NCBI GenBank assembly: GCA_023393375.1
Contig: JAEWLI010000088.1
Location: 1 to 22,534 of the forward strand
Length of the DNA stretch: 22,534 nt
Origin: Bacteroidota bacterium
GTDB lineage: Bacteria; Bacteroidota; Bacteroidia; Cytophagales; Cyclobacteriaceae
Direction: 5' to 3'
In this document: positions 9,380-17,402 of the stretch, piece by piece
Layout of the letters: each line of letters opens with the position of its first letter
Numbering within the stretch: position 1 is the first letter of the stretch
The notes under the pieces: model-generated
The model's database searches: none
What the model saw: only the letters and a program-made list of their open reading frames with translations
Told to the model about the DNA's origin: nothing
Program-made: the position numbers and the translations under genes

Positions 9380-9817
9380 ATGTGGAACAACTATCCAAAC
9401 AATGAGACAATGGGATACATTACACGAGATGGCAGTTTGTTATTGACAAATGTGGCAGGAGTAAGTGGCGGACAGGTTTCCGGAGCTTATGAATATGAAG
9501 ACGCGACAACGTATTATACCTGGCCCATCTCACAAGGTGCTCCCGCCAAGCAATATGAGGGTATAATAAGACGAGCCGGATATTATTCAGTTCCTGTGGT
9601 AGCCAGTGTACACACCCATACCCCTTGCAGGAGGGATGGAACTGATGGAGTTTCACACCCGGTAGGAGACAATGATGAAGTAAATGCCGATACTTATAGG
9701 AAAATCAATCATTGGGTAATTGGTTGCGGTGTTGTTGCACAATATGATCATAATTATTCATATTTTTTTAATAAACATTACGGTGATTTAGCAAGCATTT
9801 GCTCATATATTAAATAA
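9380..9817 (+). CDS. Short orphan protein with JAB/JAMM-like metal-site pattern
   Basis: The 145-residue protein has no signal peptide or membrane segment. An in-frame TGA at 9365-9367, five codons before the ATG, rules out any longer start. I do not recognise the family with certainty. The layout Glu9-x-x-Gly12, a stretch of predicted strands, then VASVHTHTP with His78 and His80, then Ser92 and Asp97/Asp99 (SHPVGDND) resembles the E...HxH...S...D zinc site of JAB/JAMM peptidase-like domains, including those at the tips of polymorphic toxins such as DUF4329. The spacing from Ser to Asp is not the standard SxxD, so activity is uncertain. The protein starts almost directly at the domain, so it could be a stand-alone enzyme, or the surviving end of a larger, decayed secreted protein. 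The stop lies 17 bases before the ATG of the next gene, so the two are probably co-transcribed. Confidence 0.6.
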   Translation: MWNNYPNNETMGYITRDGSLLLTNVAGVSGGQVSGAYEYEDATTYYTWPISQGAPAKQYEGIIRRAGYYSVPVVASVHTHTPCRRDGTDGVSHPVGDNDEVNADTYRKINHWVIGCGVVAQYDHNYSYFFNKHYGDLASICSYIK

Positions 9818-9834
9818 TATTGAAATTAATTGAT

Positions 9835-10500
9835 ATGTTAACAAGAGCTTTTTTTATTTTATTTATAATACTATTGAATATTATAATTTTTCCCAATCAT
9901 CTTCTAGGACAAAACTGGGTGGAAATAAAACCAAATTCATGTGATATTCCTATGGAAGATCGTCAAGTAATAGATATCCAGAAAATAACTCTTAAAGATT
10001 CTGTTATTATCAGCAATGTGATATCTATGATTGAGGAATTAAATCATAGTGATTCTTTATTCAGAATTGGATTAGGTTATTTTATCTTAAGACCGTATAG
10101 GCCGTATATGAATAAGGACATTATTCAGCAGTATTATTTAACTTATAACTTTTATAGTCTGAAAGAAGATGATACCGAATATGCTTACCCACCATTTTAT
10201 ACGGTGATTCAAAATAAACTTGTTTTTGTTGAACCCTATGCTTTAAAAAAAATGACTTGCTACCGCTTTTCCGAAAAAAGTAAAAAGAAGTTAAGAAAGG
10301 TACAGGAACGTTTTTTACCGAAAACAGAGGATGCAACTTTTTATAATATGGATGGCACAGTAGCTTTCAGGGATAAAAACTTCAGAATTGATGTAGTTAG
10401 ATTACATGTAGGGAAAGTAATAACCATTTACAAAAACCGTCCTGCTGAAGTACTTTCAGAACAAGAATATGAAGAAAAATATTATATGAGAGGATATTAG
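9835..10500 (+). CDS. Secreted protein of unknown family, paralog 1
   Basis: I chose ATG 9835 over a TTG at 9820 because it gives a compact signal peptide (MLTR, then a long hydrophobic stretch, cleavage near LLG|Q). The protein is then 221 residues. No lipobox is present, so a soluble periplasmic or secreted protein is likely. The mature protein is rich in Tyr, Lys and Glu. It shares with the gene starting at 10680 the start NWVEIKPNSC / EWIKIQPDTC, the middle IEEL..DSL..G.GYF and the near-identical C-terminal block DATFY-x-MDGTVAFRDKNFR ... GKVITIYKNRP ... EYEEKYY-x-RGY. One Cys sits near the mature N-terminus and a second in the middle (TCYRF), which could form a disulfide. The family is unknown to me. 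Its place directly after the JAB-like gene suggests a partner or protective role, but that is a guess. Confidence 0.8.
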   Translation: MLTRAFFILFIILLNIIIFPNHLLGQNWVEIKPNSCDIPMEDRQVIDIQKITLKDSVIISNVISMIEELNHSDSLFRIGLGYFILRPYRPYMNKDIIQQYYLTYNFYSLKEDDTEYAYPPFYTVIQNKLVFVEPYALKKMTCYRFSEKSKKKLRKVQERFLPKTEDATFYNMDGTVAFRDKNFRIDVVRLHVGKVITIYKNRPAEVLSEQEYEEKYYMRGY

Positions 10501-10505
10501 CCTAA

Positions 10506-10537
10506 AACTCAGGGAATGCTATGGTATTCCCTGAGTT
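10506..10537 (+). terminator. Perfect 12-bp hairpin after paralog 1
   Basis: AACTCAGGGAAT and its exact complement ATTCCCTGAGTT flank an 8-base loop, starting 6 bases after the stop codon of paralog 1. The position is right for a terminator or 3'-end stabiliser, but no T-run follows, so it is not a canonical intrinsic terminator. It would separate the two paralogs into different transcripts or attenuate read-through. Confidence 0.55.
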
Positions 10538-10589
10538 CACCCTAATCTGAAGCCTTTGATTTTTGCATTATAGAATTCTGCTATAAATT

Positions 10590-10611
10590 TACTCAAATAT
10601 TTATTTGAGTA
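10590..10611. promoter_or_regulatory. Perfect palindrome, candidate operator upstream of paralog 2
   Basis: Two perfect 10-base arms, TACTCAAATA and TATTTGAGTA, surround a TT centre, ending 68 bases before the ATG of paralog 2. The symmetry and length suit a dimeric regulator site; a small RNA hairpin is the alternative. The region carries no clear exact TAnnTTTG element (TAACATTTG further down is one base too long). Confidence 0.4.
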
Positions 10612-10679
10612 TTCTTGAATACGTATAGACCAAGTTAATAACATTTGAAAAATAATTTGAGACTTAAAATTTTAGAATA

Positions 10680-11339
10680 ATGAGAAACCTGTGGTGGGTT
10701 TTATATTTTAGTTTATCATTTTTTATTCTACATACAAACAGTGTTTTCAGCCAGGAATGGATTAAAATTCAACCAGATACGTGTAATGTGCCTTTAAAGG
10801 AACGACCTATTATTGAAATTCACCGAATTGATATAAAGGATTCATTACTTAAAAATAGCATTGAATCAATAATTGAAGAACTCATCAATACAGATTCATT
10901 GTTGAAAAATGGGATTGGCTATTTTTTTCTTTATACTTATAAACCTTATGAAAATAAGGAAATTGAAAGACAATACTATTTTAAACCTTGGTATGCGAGT
11001 CTCAAATCCGCTGCTGAAGAAGGTTATCCTCAATACTATACTTATATTAAAAATTATATCGTGTTAATACGATCTACAGGATTTAGCGATTTAGCATGTT
11101 ATAGGTTTTCCGACAAAAGTAAAAAGAATATAAGAAAGCTAACTGAAGCTTATCTAGCAGAACCGGAAGATGCAACTTTTTATATTATGGATGGTACAGT
11201 GGCTTTTAGAGATAAGAACTTTAGAGTTGATTATTTAAGTTTTCATAATGGCAAAGTAATAACCATATATAAAAACCGTCCGCCTGAAGTACTTTCAGAA
11301 AAAGAATACGAAGAAAAATATTATAGGCGGGGATATTAG
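10680..11339 (+). CDS. Secreted protein of unknown family, paralog 2
   Basis: The 219-residue protein has a signal peptide (MRNLWWVLYFSLSFFILHTNSVFS|Q) and no lipobox. It aligns along its whole length with the gene ending at 10500, roughly half of residues identical by eye, with long identical runs in the last 60 residues. The DNA of the last 80 bases is also closely similar, which points to a fairly recent tandem duplication. The middle (about 95-135) is the most diverged, including the loss of one Pro/Tyr-rich stretch and a different loop before ACYRFSDKSKKN. The two Cys positions are kept. It is separated from paralog 1 by 179 bases with two inverted repeats, so it may be expressed independently. 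It ends 26 bases from the convergent Nramp-like gene. No known fold or activity is recognised. Confidence 0.82.
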   Translation: MRNLWWVLYFSLSFFILHTNSVFSQEWIKIQPDTCNVPLKERPIIEIHRIDIKDSLLKNSIESIIEELINTDSLLKNGIGYFFLYTYKPYENKEIERQYYFKPWYASLKSAAEEGYPQYYTYIKNYIVLIRSTGFSDLACYRFSDKSKKNIRKLTEAYLAEPEDATFYIMDGTVAFRDKNFRVDYLSFHNGKVITIYKNRPPEVLSEKEYEEKYYRRGY

Positions 11340-11365
11340 ATTAAATGTCCTTTTTTTTTGGTTAA

Positions 11366-12796
11366 TTAAAGTGTGACGTAATGATAAATGGCAAATGCAG
11401 TAAAAAACAATCCTGCCAGCACCATAAAAATGCTGCTTATTATACCCGGTCTTAATGCATCAGGAAGCCTTTTATGATTAAGATATAGGGTAAGGAAAAC
11501 AATAACCGGAGTATGAACTGCCGCAACAATGCCTGCAACAGAAAGGATATCTACCGGGTTTCTGATCATAAAAAATACGATTAAAGGAATAATAGCTCCA
11601 AAAATTATTGCATAAGTATTTTTCAGCTTTCCCCTGTCAGTAATAATCTTTTGCCACCAATTTTTTTCTTGGTCCCCCTGAAGGGAAGGACTTTCCTTGA
11701 TTCGGCGGCTCAGCAAAATCAGAGTGGCATCGGCAAACATTCTTCCCCAGCCATCCTGATTGGAAAGTATGGTACCAGCAAGAGCAACTGTAATGCTTAT
11801 GATAAGTAACCAAAACCCTACTCTTCCCCATACATCTGAAAGCAGCATGGAAAGATCTTTTGCCACGTCAATGCCCTCGGGGACTATACCTTGAGGTTTA
11901 AGTAATTCGGTACCCAAAATCAAAAAACTGATAATTACCAAGCCCCCGCCAATTACACCAATAGCGGCAGCATTGGACATTACTTTCATCCATTTTTTTA
12001 ACTTCTCGGTGATATCCGAATTAAGCTGTGAATCATCTTTTTTCTGTTCAATATTTTCGTCCGAAAGTTGCTTGCCCCCATATTCCCTTGCAACTACCCA
12101 ATAGGAAAACCACATAATACCAGCTGCTCCGGCTAAAATAAAGCCAAGCCAGGGCATTACAAACTGCATGTCCATGTCTTCAGGAAGGCCAGGGATAAGC
12201 CCATCAACAAATTCTCCCGCAGATGTAAAGACTTTAATAGTCGTTACAATGACTATCAAGATTAATATTCCGGCCATAAAAGAAGCTATTTTTTCCACAA
12301 GTGAATATCTTCCTGAAATCACCAGAATGATGGAAAGTAGAATAATACCTGATGCATAAATCTGTTGATTTCCAGGCAAAGCTATCATTAATGCACTTCC
12401 CGTAAGGGCCGCTATTCCTGCTATAGTAACCACAGCAGCGAGTAACTGAGGCAGAAAGATCAGCCATATCGGCCATTGGGTTTTACCTGAAATACCTTTA
12501 AATCCGTCAAATATTGTTTTTCCTGTCACTACAGAATAGCGGCCTACTTCCCGAATCATGATCCACATCAGAAAGATAATGATAAGGGCTATCCATAATA
12601 ATTCAAAGCCATACTTGGCTCCCACACGAGGCGTAAATAATACAGAGCCTGAGCCTACAGACGAAATCATCCACATCAATCCCGGTCCGTACCATTTAAG
12701 CTTTTCTTTTCCTTTGGGTGGTTGGGGAGAGATCTTTCTTTGTTCTTTCATATCCACTCGGGTTAAGATAACCATTCCTTTCTTGCTTCTCAACAT
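11366..12796 (-). CDS. Divergent Nramp/SLC11-like membrane transporter
   Basis: The 476-residue protein has about 11 hydrophobic segments. The first (YGPGLMWMISSVGSGSV, from about residue 36) and the following RVGAKYGFELLW align with transmembrane helix 1 and beyond of Nramp/SLC11 transporters. The signature DPGN is replaced by Gly48-Ser49-Gly50-Ser51, and the helix 6 MPH motif by a WLGFILAGAAGIMWFSYWV segment (217-234). The metal-binding Asp, Asn and Met of classical Mn/Fe transporters are therefore missing, and it belongs to the outlying Nramp-like group whose substrates are unclear. A charged loop of about 30 residues follows helix 6 (239-270). The first 35 residues are hydrophilic; starts at Met8 or Met16 are possible. 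It is divergent from the trehalose operon and convergent with the paralog 2 gene. Confidence 0.85.
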   Translation of the reverse strand: MLRSKKGMVILTRVDMKEQRKISPQPPKGKEKLKWYGPGLMWMISSVGSGSVLFTPRVGAKYGFELLWIALIIIFLMWIMIREVGRYSVVTGKTIFDGFKGISGKTQWPIWLIFLPQLLAAVVTIAGIAALTGSALMIALPGNQQIYASGIILLSIILVISGRYSLVEKIASFMAGILILIVIVTTIKVFTSAGEFVDGLIPGLPEDMDMQFVMPWLGFILAGAAGIMWFSYWVVAREYGGKQLSDENIEQKKDDSQLNSDITEKLKKWMKVMSNAAAIGVIGGGLVIISFLILGTELLKPQGIVPEGIDVAKDLSMLLSDVWGRVGFWLLIISITVALAGTILSNQDGWGRMFADATLILLSRRIKESPSLQGDQEKNWWQKIITDRGKLKNTYAIIFGAIIPLIVFFMIRNPVDILSVAGIVAAVHTPVIVFLTLYLNHKRLPDALRPGIISSIFMVLAGLFFTAFAIYHYVTL

Positions 12797-12840
12797 ATGA
12801 TATTGGATATGGTTTGGCTCATTACCTTAACGTGTGCATA

Positions 12841-12873
12841 AAAAATTAGCAATGGAAATATTCTTCATCAAAA
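12841..12873 (-). promoter_or_regulatory. Weak candidate promoter of the Nramp-like gene
   Basis: On the minus strand TTTTG (12873-12869) is followed after 20 bases by TAATTTTT (12848-12841), close to the Bacteroidota TTG-N19-21-TAnnTTTG arrangement but with the final G changed to T. It lies about 45 bases before the ATG. It is suggestive only. Confidence 0.28.
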
Positions 12874-13025
12874 TCTTTTATTGAGATGTGAATTCAAGCA
12901 TCTGGAAATTAGTTGAAAAGATTTAAACATTTGCAGTGGGAAACCATTATTGTATTAAAAATCAATACGTTAGAAAAAAACCTGCTTCAATAGCAACATT
13001 ACAATTTACTTTTTTTGGTAACCAT

Positions 13026-14855
13026 ATGAGAAGAAAAATCGGCGTTAATTTTTTAGATCAGTATAAAGCCAGTGTCGATGTTTGGGCTCCTTTTTGCAAA
13101 AGCGTATCTGTGGAAATATTGCATCCTGATAAAAAAGATGAGATCTATTTAAATAAAGATAATTTTGGATATTGGCATGGGGAGGCAAATATTTCTGACG
13201 GAACCCTTTACCAATTCAAATTAGATAATGAAAAAGTACGACCCGATCCGGTGTCGTTGTCTCAACCTCAAGGAGTGCATGGCCCTTCAGAAGCTCGTGA
13301 TGTGAACAAATTCCAGTGGACAGACCAATCATGGAAAAATCTTGCTCTGGGAAAATATATTATTTACGAACTTCATGTAGGCACTTTTACAACAGAAGGC
13401 ACTTTTGAAGCCATTATTCCAAAATTAAGTTATCTGAAAGATCTTGGTGTCAATACCATTGAGTTGATGCCGATAGCTCAATTCCCTGGCAATCGAAATT
13501 GGGGTTACGATGGCGTTTATCCCTTTGCCGTGCATCAATCTTATGGTGGCATTTCCGGTCTGCAGAAGTTGGTAAATGCCTGCCATTTGGAAGGAATAGC
13601 CGTTATTTTGGATGTGGTGTATAATCACATGGGGCCTGAAGGCAATTATCTTTCTGAATATGGACCTTATTTTACAGACAAATATCAGACACCTTGGGGA
13701 AAAGCTCTCAACTTTGACGATGCCTGGTGCGACCATGTAAGAAACTTCTTTATTCAAAATGCACTGATGTGGTTCAGGGATTTTCATATAGATGGCCTTA
13801 GGCTTGATGCTGTTCATGCTATTAAAGACCTCTCAGCCAAACATTTTTTAAAAGAATTGACAGAAGAAACCGAACGTTTGAGCGAGATTTTGGGAGTTAG
13901 AAAATATTTAATTGCCGAATGCGATTTGAATGATGCCAAGTTTATTCAACCACATCCGGTGGGAGGTTTTGGCCTTCATGCCCAATGGGTTGATGAATTT
14001 CACCATGCCATCCATGCTTTGATTACGGGAGAGAAAATGGGTTATTACGCTGATTTTGGCAGTCTTGAACATTTGAGGAAAGGCTTTTCAGATACTTTTA
14101 TTTATAACGGCACATTCTCGGCACATCGAAAAAAAGTATTTGGCAATGATGCATCTGGTAATCCTTTTAATCAATTTGTTGTTTTTTCGCAAAACCACGA
14201 CCAGATTGGGAACAGGATGCTGGGAGAAAGGTTATCAACGTTAGTTTCTTTCGAAGCTCAAAAACTAGCAGCAGGAACAATTTTTCTTTCTCCTTATATC
14301 CCATTGTTGTTTATGGGTGAAGAATATGGTGAAACCAATCCATTCCTTTATTTTGTAAGCCATACCGATGAAAATTTGGTAGAAGCTGTACGAAATGGAC
14401 GAAAAAATGAATTTAAGGATTTCCATAATTCTGAAGAAACACCTGACCCACAATCGGAAAATACTTTTCAACAATCGAAATTGAGTTGGAAGACAGATGA
14501 TAATAAATCGTCTACTTTATTTCGATACTACCAAAAATGGCTATCACTCAGGCAAAAAAATGAGATTTTTGATGAGTTCGACAGAAGGAAAATAAACACA
14601 TGGATCACTGACAACCAGATCCTTGTGGTACACCAAAAAACTGAAACCCAAGAGCTGTTAGGTTTATTAAATTTTCACCCTAATGATAAAGAGGAAATAA
14701 TTTATTTTATAGAAGAACATATCTGGGAAAAAATCATGGATTCTGCAGATGACCAATGGTCAGGTCCTGGTACTGCAATGCCTGCAACTTTTATTAGGAC
14801 ATTACAAGCAAACCTTAAAGCCCACAGCATTGTAGTTTACCAAAGGAGTAAATAA
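13026..14855 (+). CDS. treZ: Malto-oligosyltrehalose trehalohydrolase
   Basis: This is a GH13 subfamily 10 enzyme that cleaves the alpha-1,4 bond next to the terminal trehalose unit of maltooligosyl-trehalose, the product of TreY. It starts with an Ig-like CBM48-type domain (about 1-95, with VDVWAPFCKSVSVEI and GTLYQFKLD). The (beta/alpha)8 domain follows, with YELHVGTFTTEGTF, ELMPIAQFPGNRNWGYDGV and DVVYNHMGPEGNYL. The catalytic triad is Asp261 (GLRLDAVHA), Glu298 (IAECDLND) and Asp392 (QNHDQIGNR), and a short C-terminal beta domain closes the protein. An in-frame GTG at 12936 would add 30 residues with no resemblance to the family; ATG 13026 gives 609 residues, normal for TreZ, and is preferred. 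It is the first gene of the trehalose/glucan operon, with 30 bases to the next gene. Cytoplasmic. Confidence 0.95.
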   Translation: MRRKIGVNFLDQYKASVDVWAPFCKSVSVEILHPDKKDEIYLNKDNFGYWHGEANISDGTLYQFKLDNEKVRPDPVSLSQPQGVHGPSEARDVNKFQWTDQSWKNLALGKYIIYELHVGTFTTEGTFEAIIPKLSYLKDLGVNTIELMPIAQFPGNRNWGYDGVYPFAVHQSYGGISGLQKLVNACHLEGIAVILDVVYNHMGPEGNYLSEYGPYFTDKYQTPWGKALNFDDAWCDHVRNFFIQNALMWFRDFHIDGLRLDAVHAIKDLSAKHFLKELTEETERLSEILGVRKYLIAECDLNDAKFIQPHPVGGFGLHAQWVDEFHHAIHALITGEKMGYYADFGSLEHLRKGFSDTFIYNGTFSAHRKKVFGNDASGNPFNQFVVFSQNHDQIGNRMLGERLSTLVSFEAQKLAAGTIFLSPYIPLLFMGEEYGETNPFLYFVSHTDENLVEAVRNGRKNEFKDFHNSEETPDPQSENTFQQSKLSWKTDDNKSSTLFRYYQKWLSLRQKNEIFDEFDRRKINTWITDNQILVVHQKTETQELLGLLNFHPNDKEEIIYFIEEHIWEKIMDSADDQWSGPGTAMPATFIRTLQANLKAHSIVVYQRSK

Positions 14856-14885
14856 TCCATAACCAGATTAAAAATTTGTTTAAAC

Positions 14886-17402
14886 ATGGAAAATAAATAT
14901 GTATGTATACACGGACATTTCTATCAGCCGCCGCGAGAAAACCCATGGCTGAACGAAGTAGAAATGCAGGATTCAGCTTATCCCTATCACGACTGGAATC
15001 ATCGGATTACAGCTGAATGTTATGCCAGAAACTCAGCTTCACGGTTTGTAGACCATGAAGGCAGAATTTTACAAATCATCAACAACTATTCCCGGATGAG
15101 CTTCAACTTTGGCCCTACTCTATTGGAGTGGATGGAAAAAAATTCCAGGGATGTTTATGAAGCCATACTTCAAGCCGATAAGGAAAGTCAGAAAAGATTT
15201 AATGGGCACGGATCAGCAATTGCACAGGTTTATAACCACATGATCATGCCTCTTGCCAATGAAAAAGATAAACGCACTCAGGTAATTTGGGGAATCAGGG
15301 ATTTCGAAAAAAGGTTTGAAAGATTCCCCGAAGGCATGTGGTTAGGAGAAACAGCCGTTGACACGCCTACACTGGAGATTTTGGCCGAATATGGAATTAA
15401 ATATACGATATTGTCCCCCTATCAGGCAAAACGATTTCGTGCTTTGCCCGATGATGACGCTCCAAAAGAACTGAAGGAGGAGAAAAGCCTCAGCATTGTC
15501 ACCAATACAGGAATAACTGAGGTAGTGGTAAAACCCAAAAAAAGCCAATGGCAGGATGCCACTCATGCAAAAATAGATCCCAGAAATTCGTATGTATGCA
15601 AGCTGCCATCCGGAAATTCAATCAATTTATTTTTTTATGACGGTCCTATTTCCCAGGGTATAGCATTCGAAAGGTTACTGGACAATGGCGATAAATTTGC
15701 CAACCGTTTGTGGGAGCAGGTCAAAGAAGATACTGTACACCCAAAAATGATCCATATTGCTACAGATGGTGAAACCTATGGTCATCATCACCGATTTGGG
15801 GAAATGGGGCTTACCTACTGCCTGAATGTTCTTGACAAAAACAAAGACATCAATCTTACCATTTATGGGGATTATTTAGAAAAACACCCCCCGGAATATG
15901 AAGTAGAAATTGCAGAAAATTCTTCATGGAGCTGTTATCATGGTGTAGAAAGATGGCGAAGCAATTGTGGGTGTAATACAGGAGGCAGAAGTGGCTGGAA
16001 CCAGGAATGGCGAAAACCCTTGAGGGAAGCATTCGATTGGTTAAGGGATGAGCTTGCTCCGATTTTTGAGCGAAATATGTCGAAATATACCGACCAACCC
16101 TGGAAAGTCAGAGATGAGTACATCACATTGATATTGGACAGATCTGATGCCAATATCGACAGGTTTTTTTATAAACATGTGCAGCGGGTGATGACCAAGA
16201 AGGAGCAAACACATTTTCTGAAACTACTCGAAATGCAATACCATGCCATGCTGATGTATACGAGTTGCGGTTGGTTTTTTGACGAAGTCACTGGTATTGA
16301 ATCCATGCAGGATATCATGTATGCCGCCCGTGCCATGCAACTTGCTGGTGAAGTAGGGAACAGAAGCCTGGAGTCGGGATTCCTAAAAATACTAGCTGAT
16401 GCAAAGAGCAATATACCTGAAATGGAAAATGCCGCCAATGCTTATACAAAATTTGTTAAGCCAGCGATTGTTGACCTGCACAGGGTAGGTGCTCACTATG
16501 CCATATCATCTATTTTTTCGGAATATCCCGAAAAAGTAAATATCTACAGTTATGTGGCTGAAGCACAGAATTATGAATTGCATGAGGCTGGAAAATACAA
16601 GCTGGCATTAGGCAAAGCTTTATTAAAATCTAAGATTACACGGGAAGAACACATGGTTACCTTTGCGGTACTATACCTGGGAGATCACCATATTTTTGGT
16701 GGGGTAAGAGAGTTTGAAAACGAATCATTTTTTCTGGAAACTAAAAAGGAAATTCAAGCTTCGTTCAATAAAAGTAATGTACATGAAATTATCCTGTTAA
16801 TGGATAAACATTTTGGTGCACACAGTTATTCGTTTTGGCATTTATTTAAAGATGATCAAAAGCGGATCATCAACCAGGTATTGGAAAACACTTCTGTTAC
16901 AGTTGAGAATATGCTCAGCCAATTCTATGAAAATAATTATCTGATTATGCAAGCTGTAAAAGAACTCAGTATCCCTTTACCCCATCCATTGAAAATCCCT
17001 TTGGATTTCGTGGTGAATTCAAAACTGAAAAGAATTTTGGAGCAGGAAAAACCTGATTTTTATGAATTAAACAGGATTATCAATGAGATACAAAAATTGT
17101 CTGTTGAACTGGATACGCTTACATTAAACTACATCGCTACACAACGGATTACCACCCTTATGGAACAGCTATTTGAATCGGCTGAAGATGTAGATCTGAT
17201 GAAAAGTATTGTGGACTTGCTTATACTACTTAAAAAGACACCATTGACATTAGACTTATGGAAATCCGAAAATTTGTGTTTCCTTATCCGCAGGATATAT
17301 TATGAGGGTTTCTCATACCGCAGCGAACGGGGCGATGATAAAGCCCAAACGTGGATTAACTTGTTTCATACACTATACGAAAACCTAAATATGAAAATGT
17401 GA
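14886..17402 (+). CDS. GH57 glycoside hydrolase with DUF3536 domain
   Basis: The 838-residue protein opens with the GH57 motif HGHFYQPPRENPW (His9, His11), followed by DWNHRITAECY. The likely nucleophile is Glu155 in PEGMWLGETAVDT, and the likely acid/base is Asp294 in ATDGETYGHHH, both in the right order and sequence context for GH57. After residue 350 comes a Cys/Trp-rich stretch (WSCYHGVERWRSNCGCNTGG), then a long helical DUF3536 region to near the C-terminus. GH57 enzymes act on alpha-glucans as amylases, 4-alpha-glucanotransferases, branching enzymes or amylopullulanases; the DUF3536 group is poorly characterised. No signal peptide, so cytoplasmic. Its stop overlaps the next start by one base (TGATG), implying translational coupling with TreY and a role in supplying or trimming glucans for trehalose production. 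The precise reaction is inference. Confidence 0.92.
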   Translation: MENKYVCIHGHFYQPPRENPWLNEVEMQDSAYPYHDWNHRITAECYARNSASRFVDHEGRILQIINNYSRMSFNFGPTLLEWMEKNSRDVYEAILQADKESQKRFNGHGSAIAQVYNHMIMPLANEKDKRTQVIWGIRDFEKRFERFPEGMWLGETAVDTPTLEILAEYGIKYTILSPYQAKRFRALPDDDAPKELKEEKSLSIVTNTGITEVVVKPKKSQWQDATHAKIDPRNSYVCKLPSGNSINLFFYDGPISQGIAFERLLDNGDKFANRLWEQVKEDTVHPKMIHIATDGETYGHHHRFGEMGLTYCLNVLDKNKDINLTIYGDYLEKHPPEYEVEIAENSSWSCYHGVERWRSNCGCNTGGRSGWNQEWRKPLREAFDWLRDELAPIFERNMSKYTDQPWKVRDEYITLILDRSDANIDRFFYKHVQRVMTKKEQTHFLKLLEMQYHAMLMYTSCGWFFDEVTGIESMQDIMYAARAMQLAGEVGNRSLESGFLKILADAKSNIPEMENAANAYTKFVKPAIVDLHRVGAHYAISSIFSEYPEKVNIYSYVAEAQNYELHEAGKYKLALGKALLKSKITREEHMVTFAVLYLGDHHIFGGVREFENESFFLETKKEIQASFNKSNVHEIILLMDKHFGAHSYSFWHLFKDDQKRIINQVLENTSVTVENMLSQFYENNYLIMQAVKELSIPLPHPLKIPLDFVVNSKLKRILEQEKPDFYELNRIINEIQKLSVELDTLTLNYIATQRITTLMEQLFESAEDVDLMKSIVDLLILLKKTPLTLDLWKSENLCFLIRRIYYEGFSYRSERGDDKAQTWINLFHTLYENLNMKM

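Noticed and set aside
9420..9656. 78-codon minus-strand frame inside the JAB-like gene
   Set aside because: It overlaps the plus-strand frame entirely, and its product has no recognisable features. The plus-strand frame has the meaningful His/Asp pattern and is spaced like an operon with the next gene.
9820..9834. Upstream TTG start for secreted paralog 1
   Set aside because: The ATG at 9835 gives a more typical signal peptide with a short basic start; the extra five residues (MKLID) add an acidic residue before it.
12936..13025. GTG start extending TreZ by 30 residues
   Set aside because: The added residues do not resemble the family N-terminus, and ATG 13026 starts directly at the carbohydrate-binding-like domain.
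17399..17401. GTG start for TreY one codon before the ATG
   Set aside because: The ATG overlapping the TGA of the preceding gene is the usual coupled arrangement and gives essentially the same protein.
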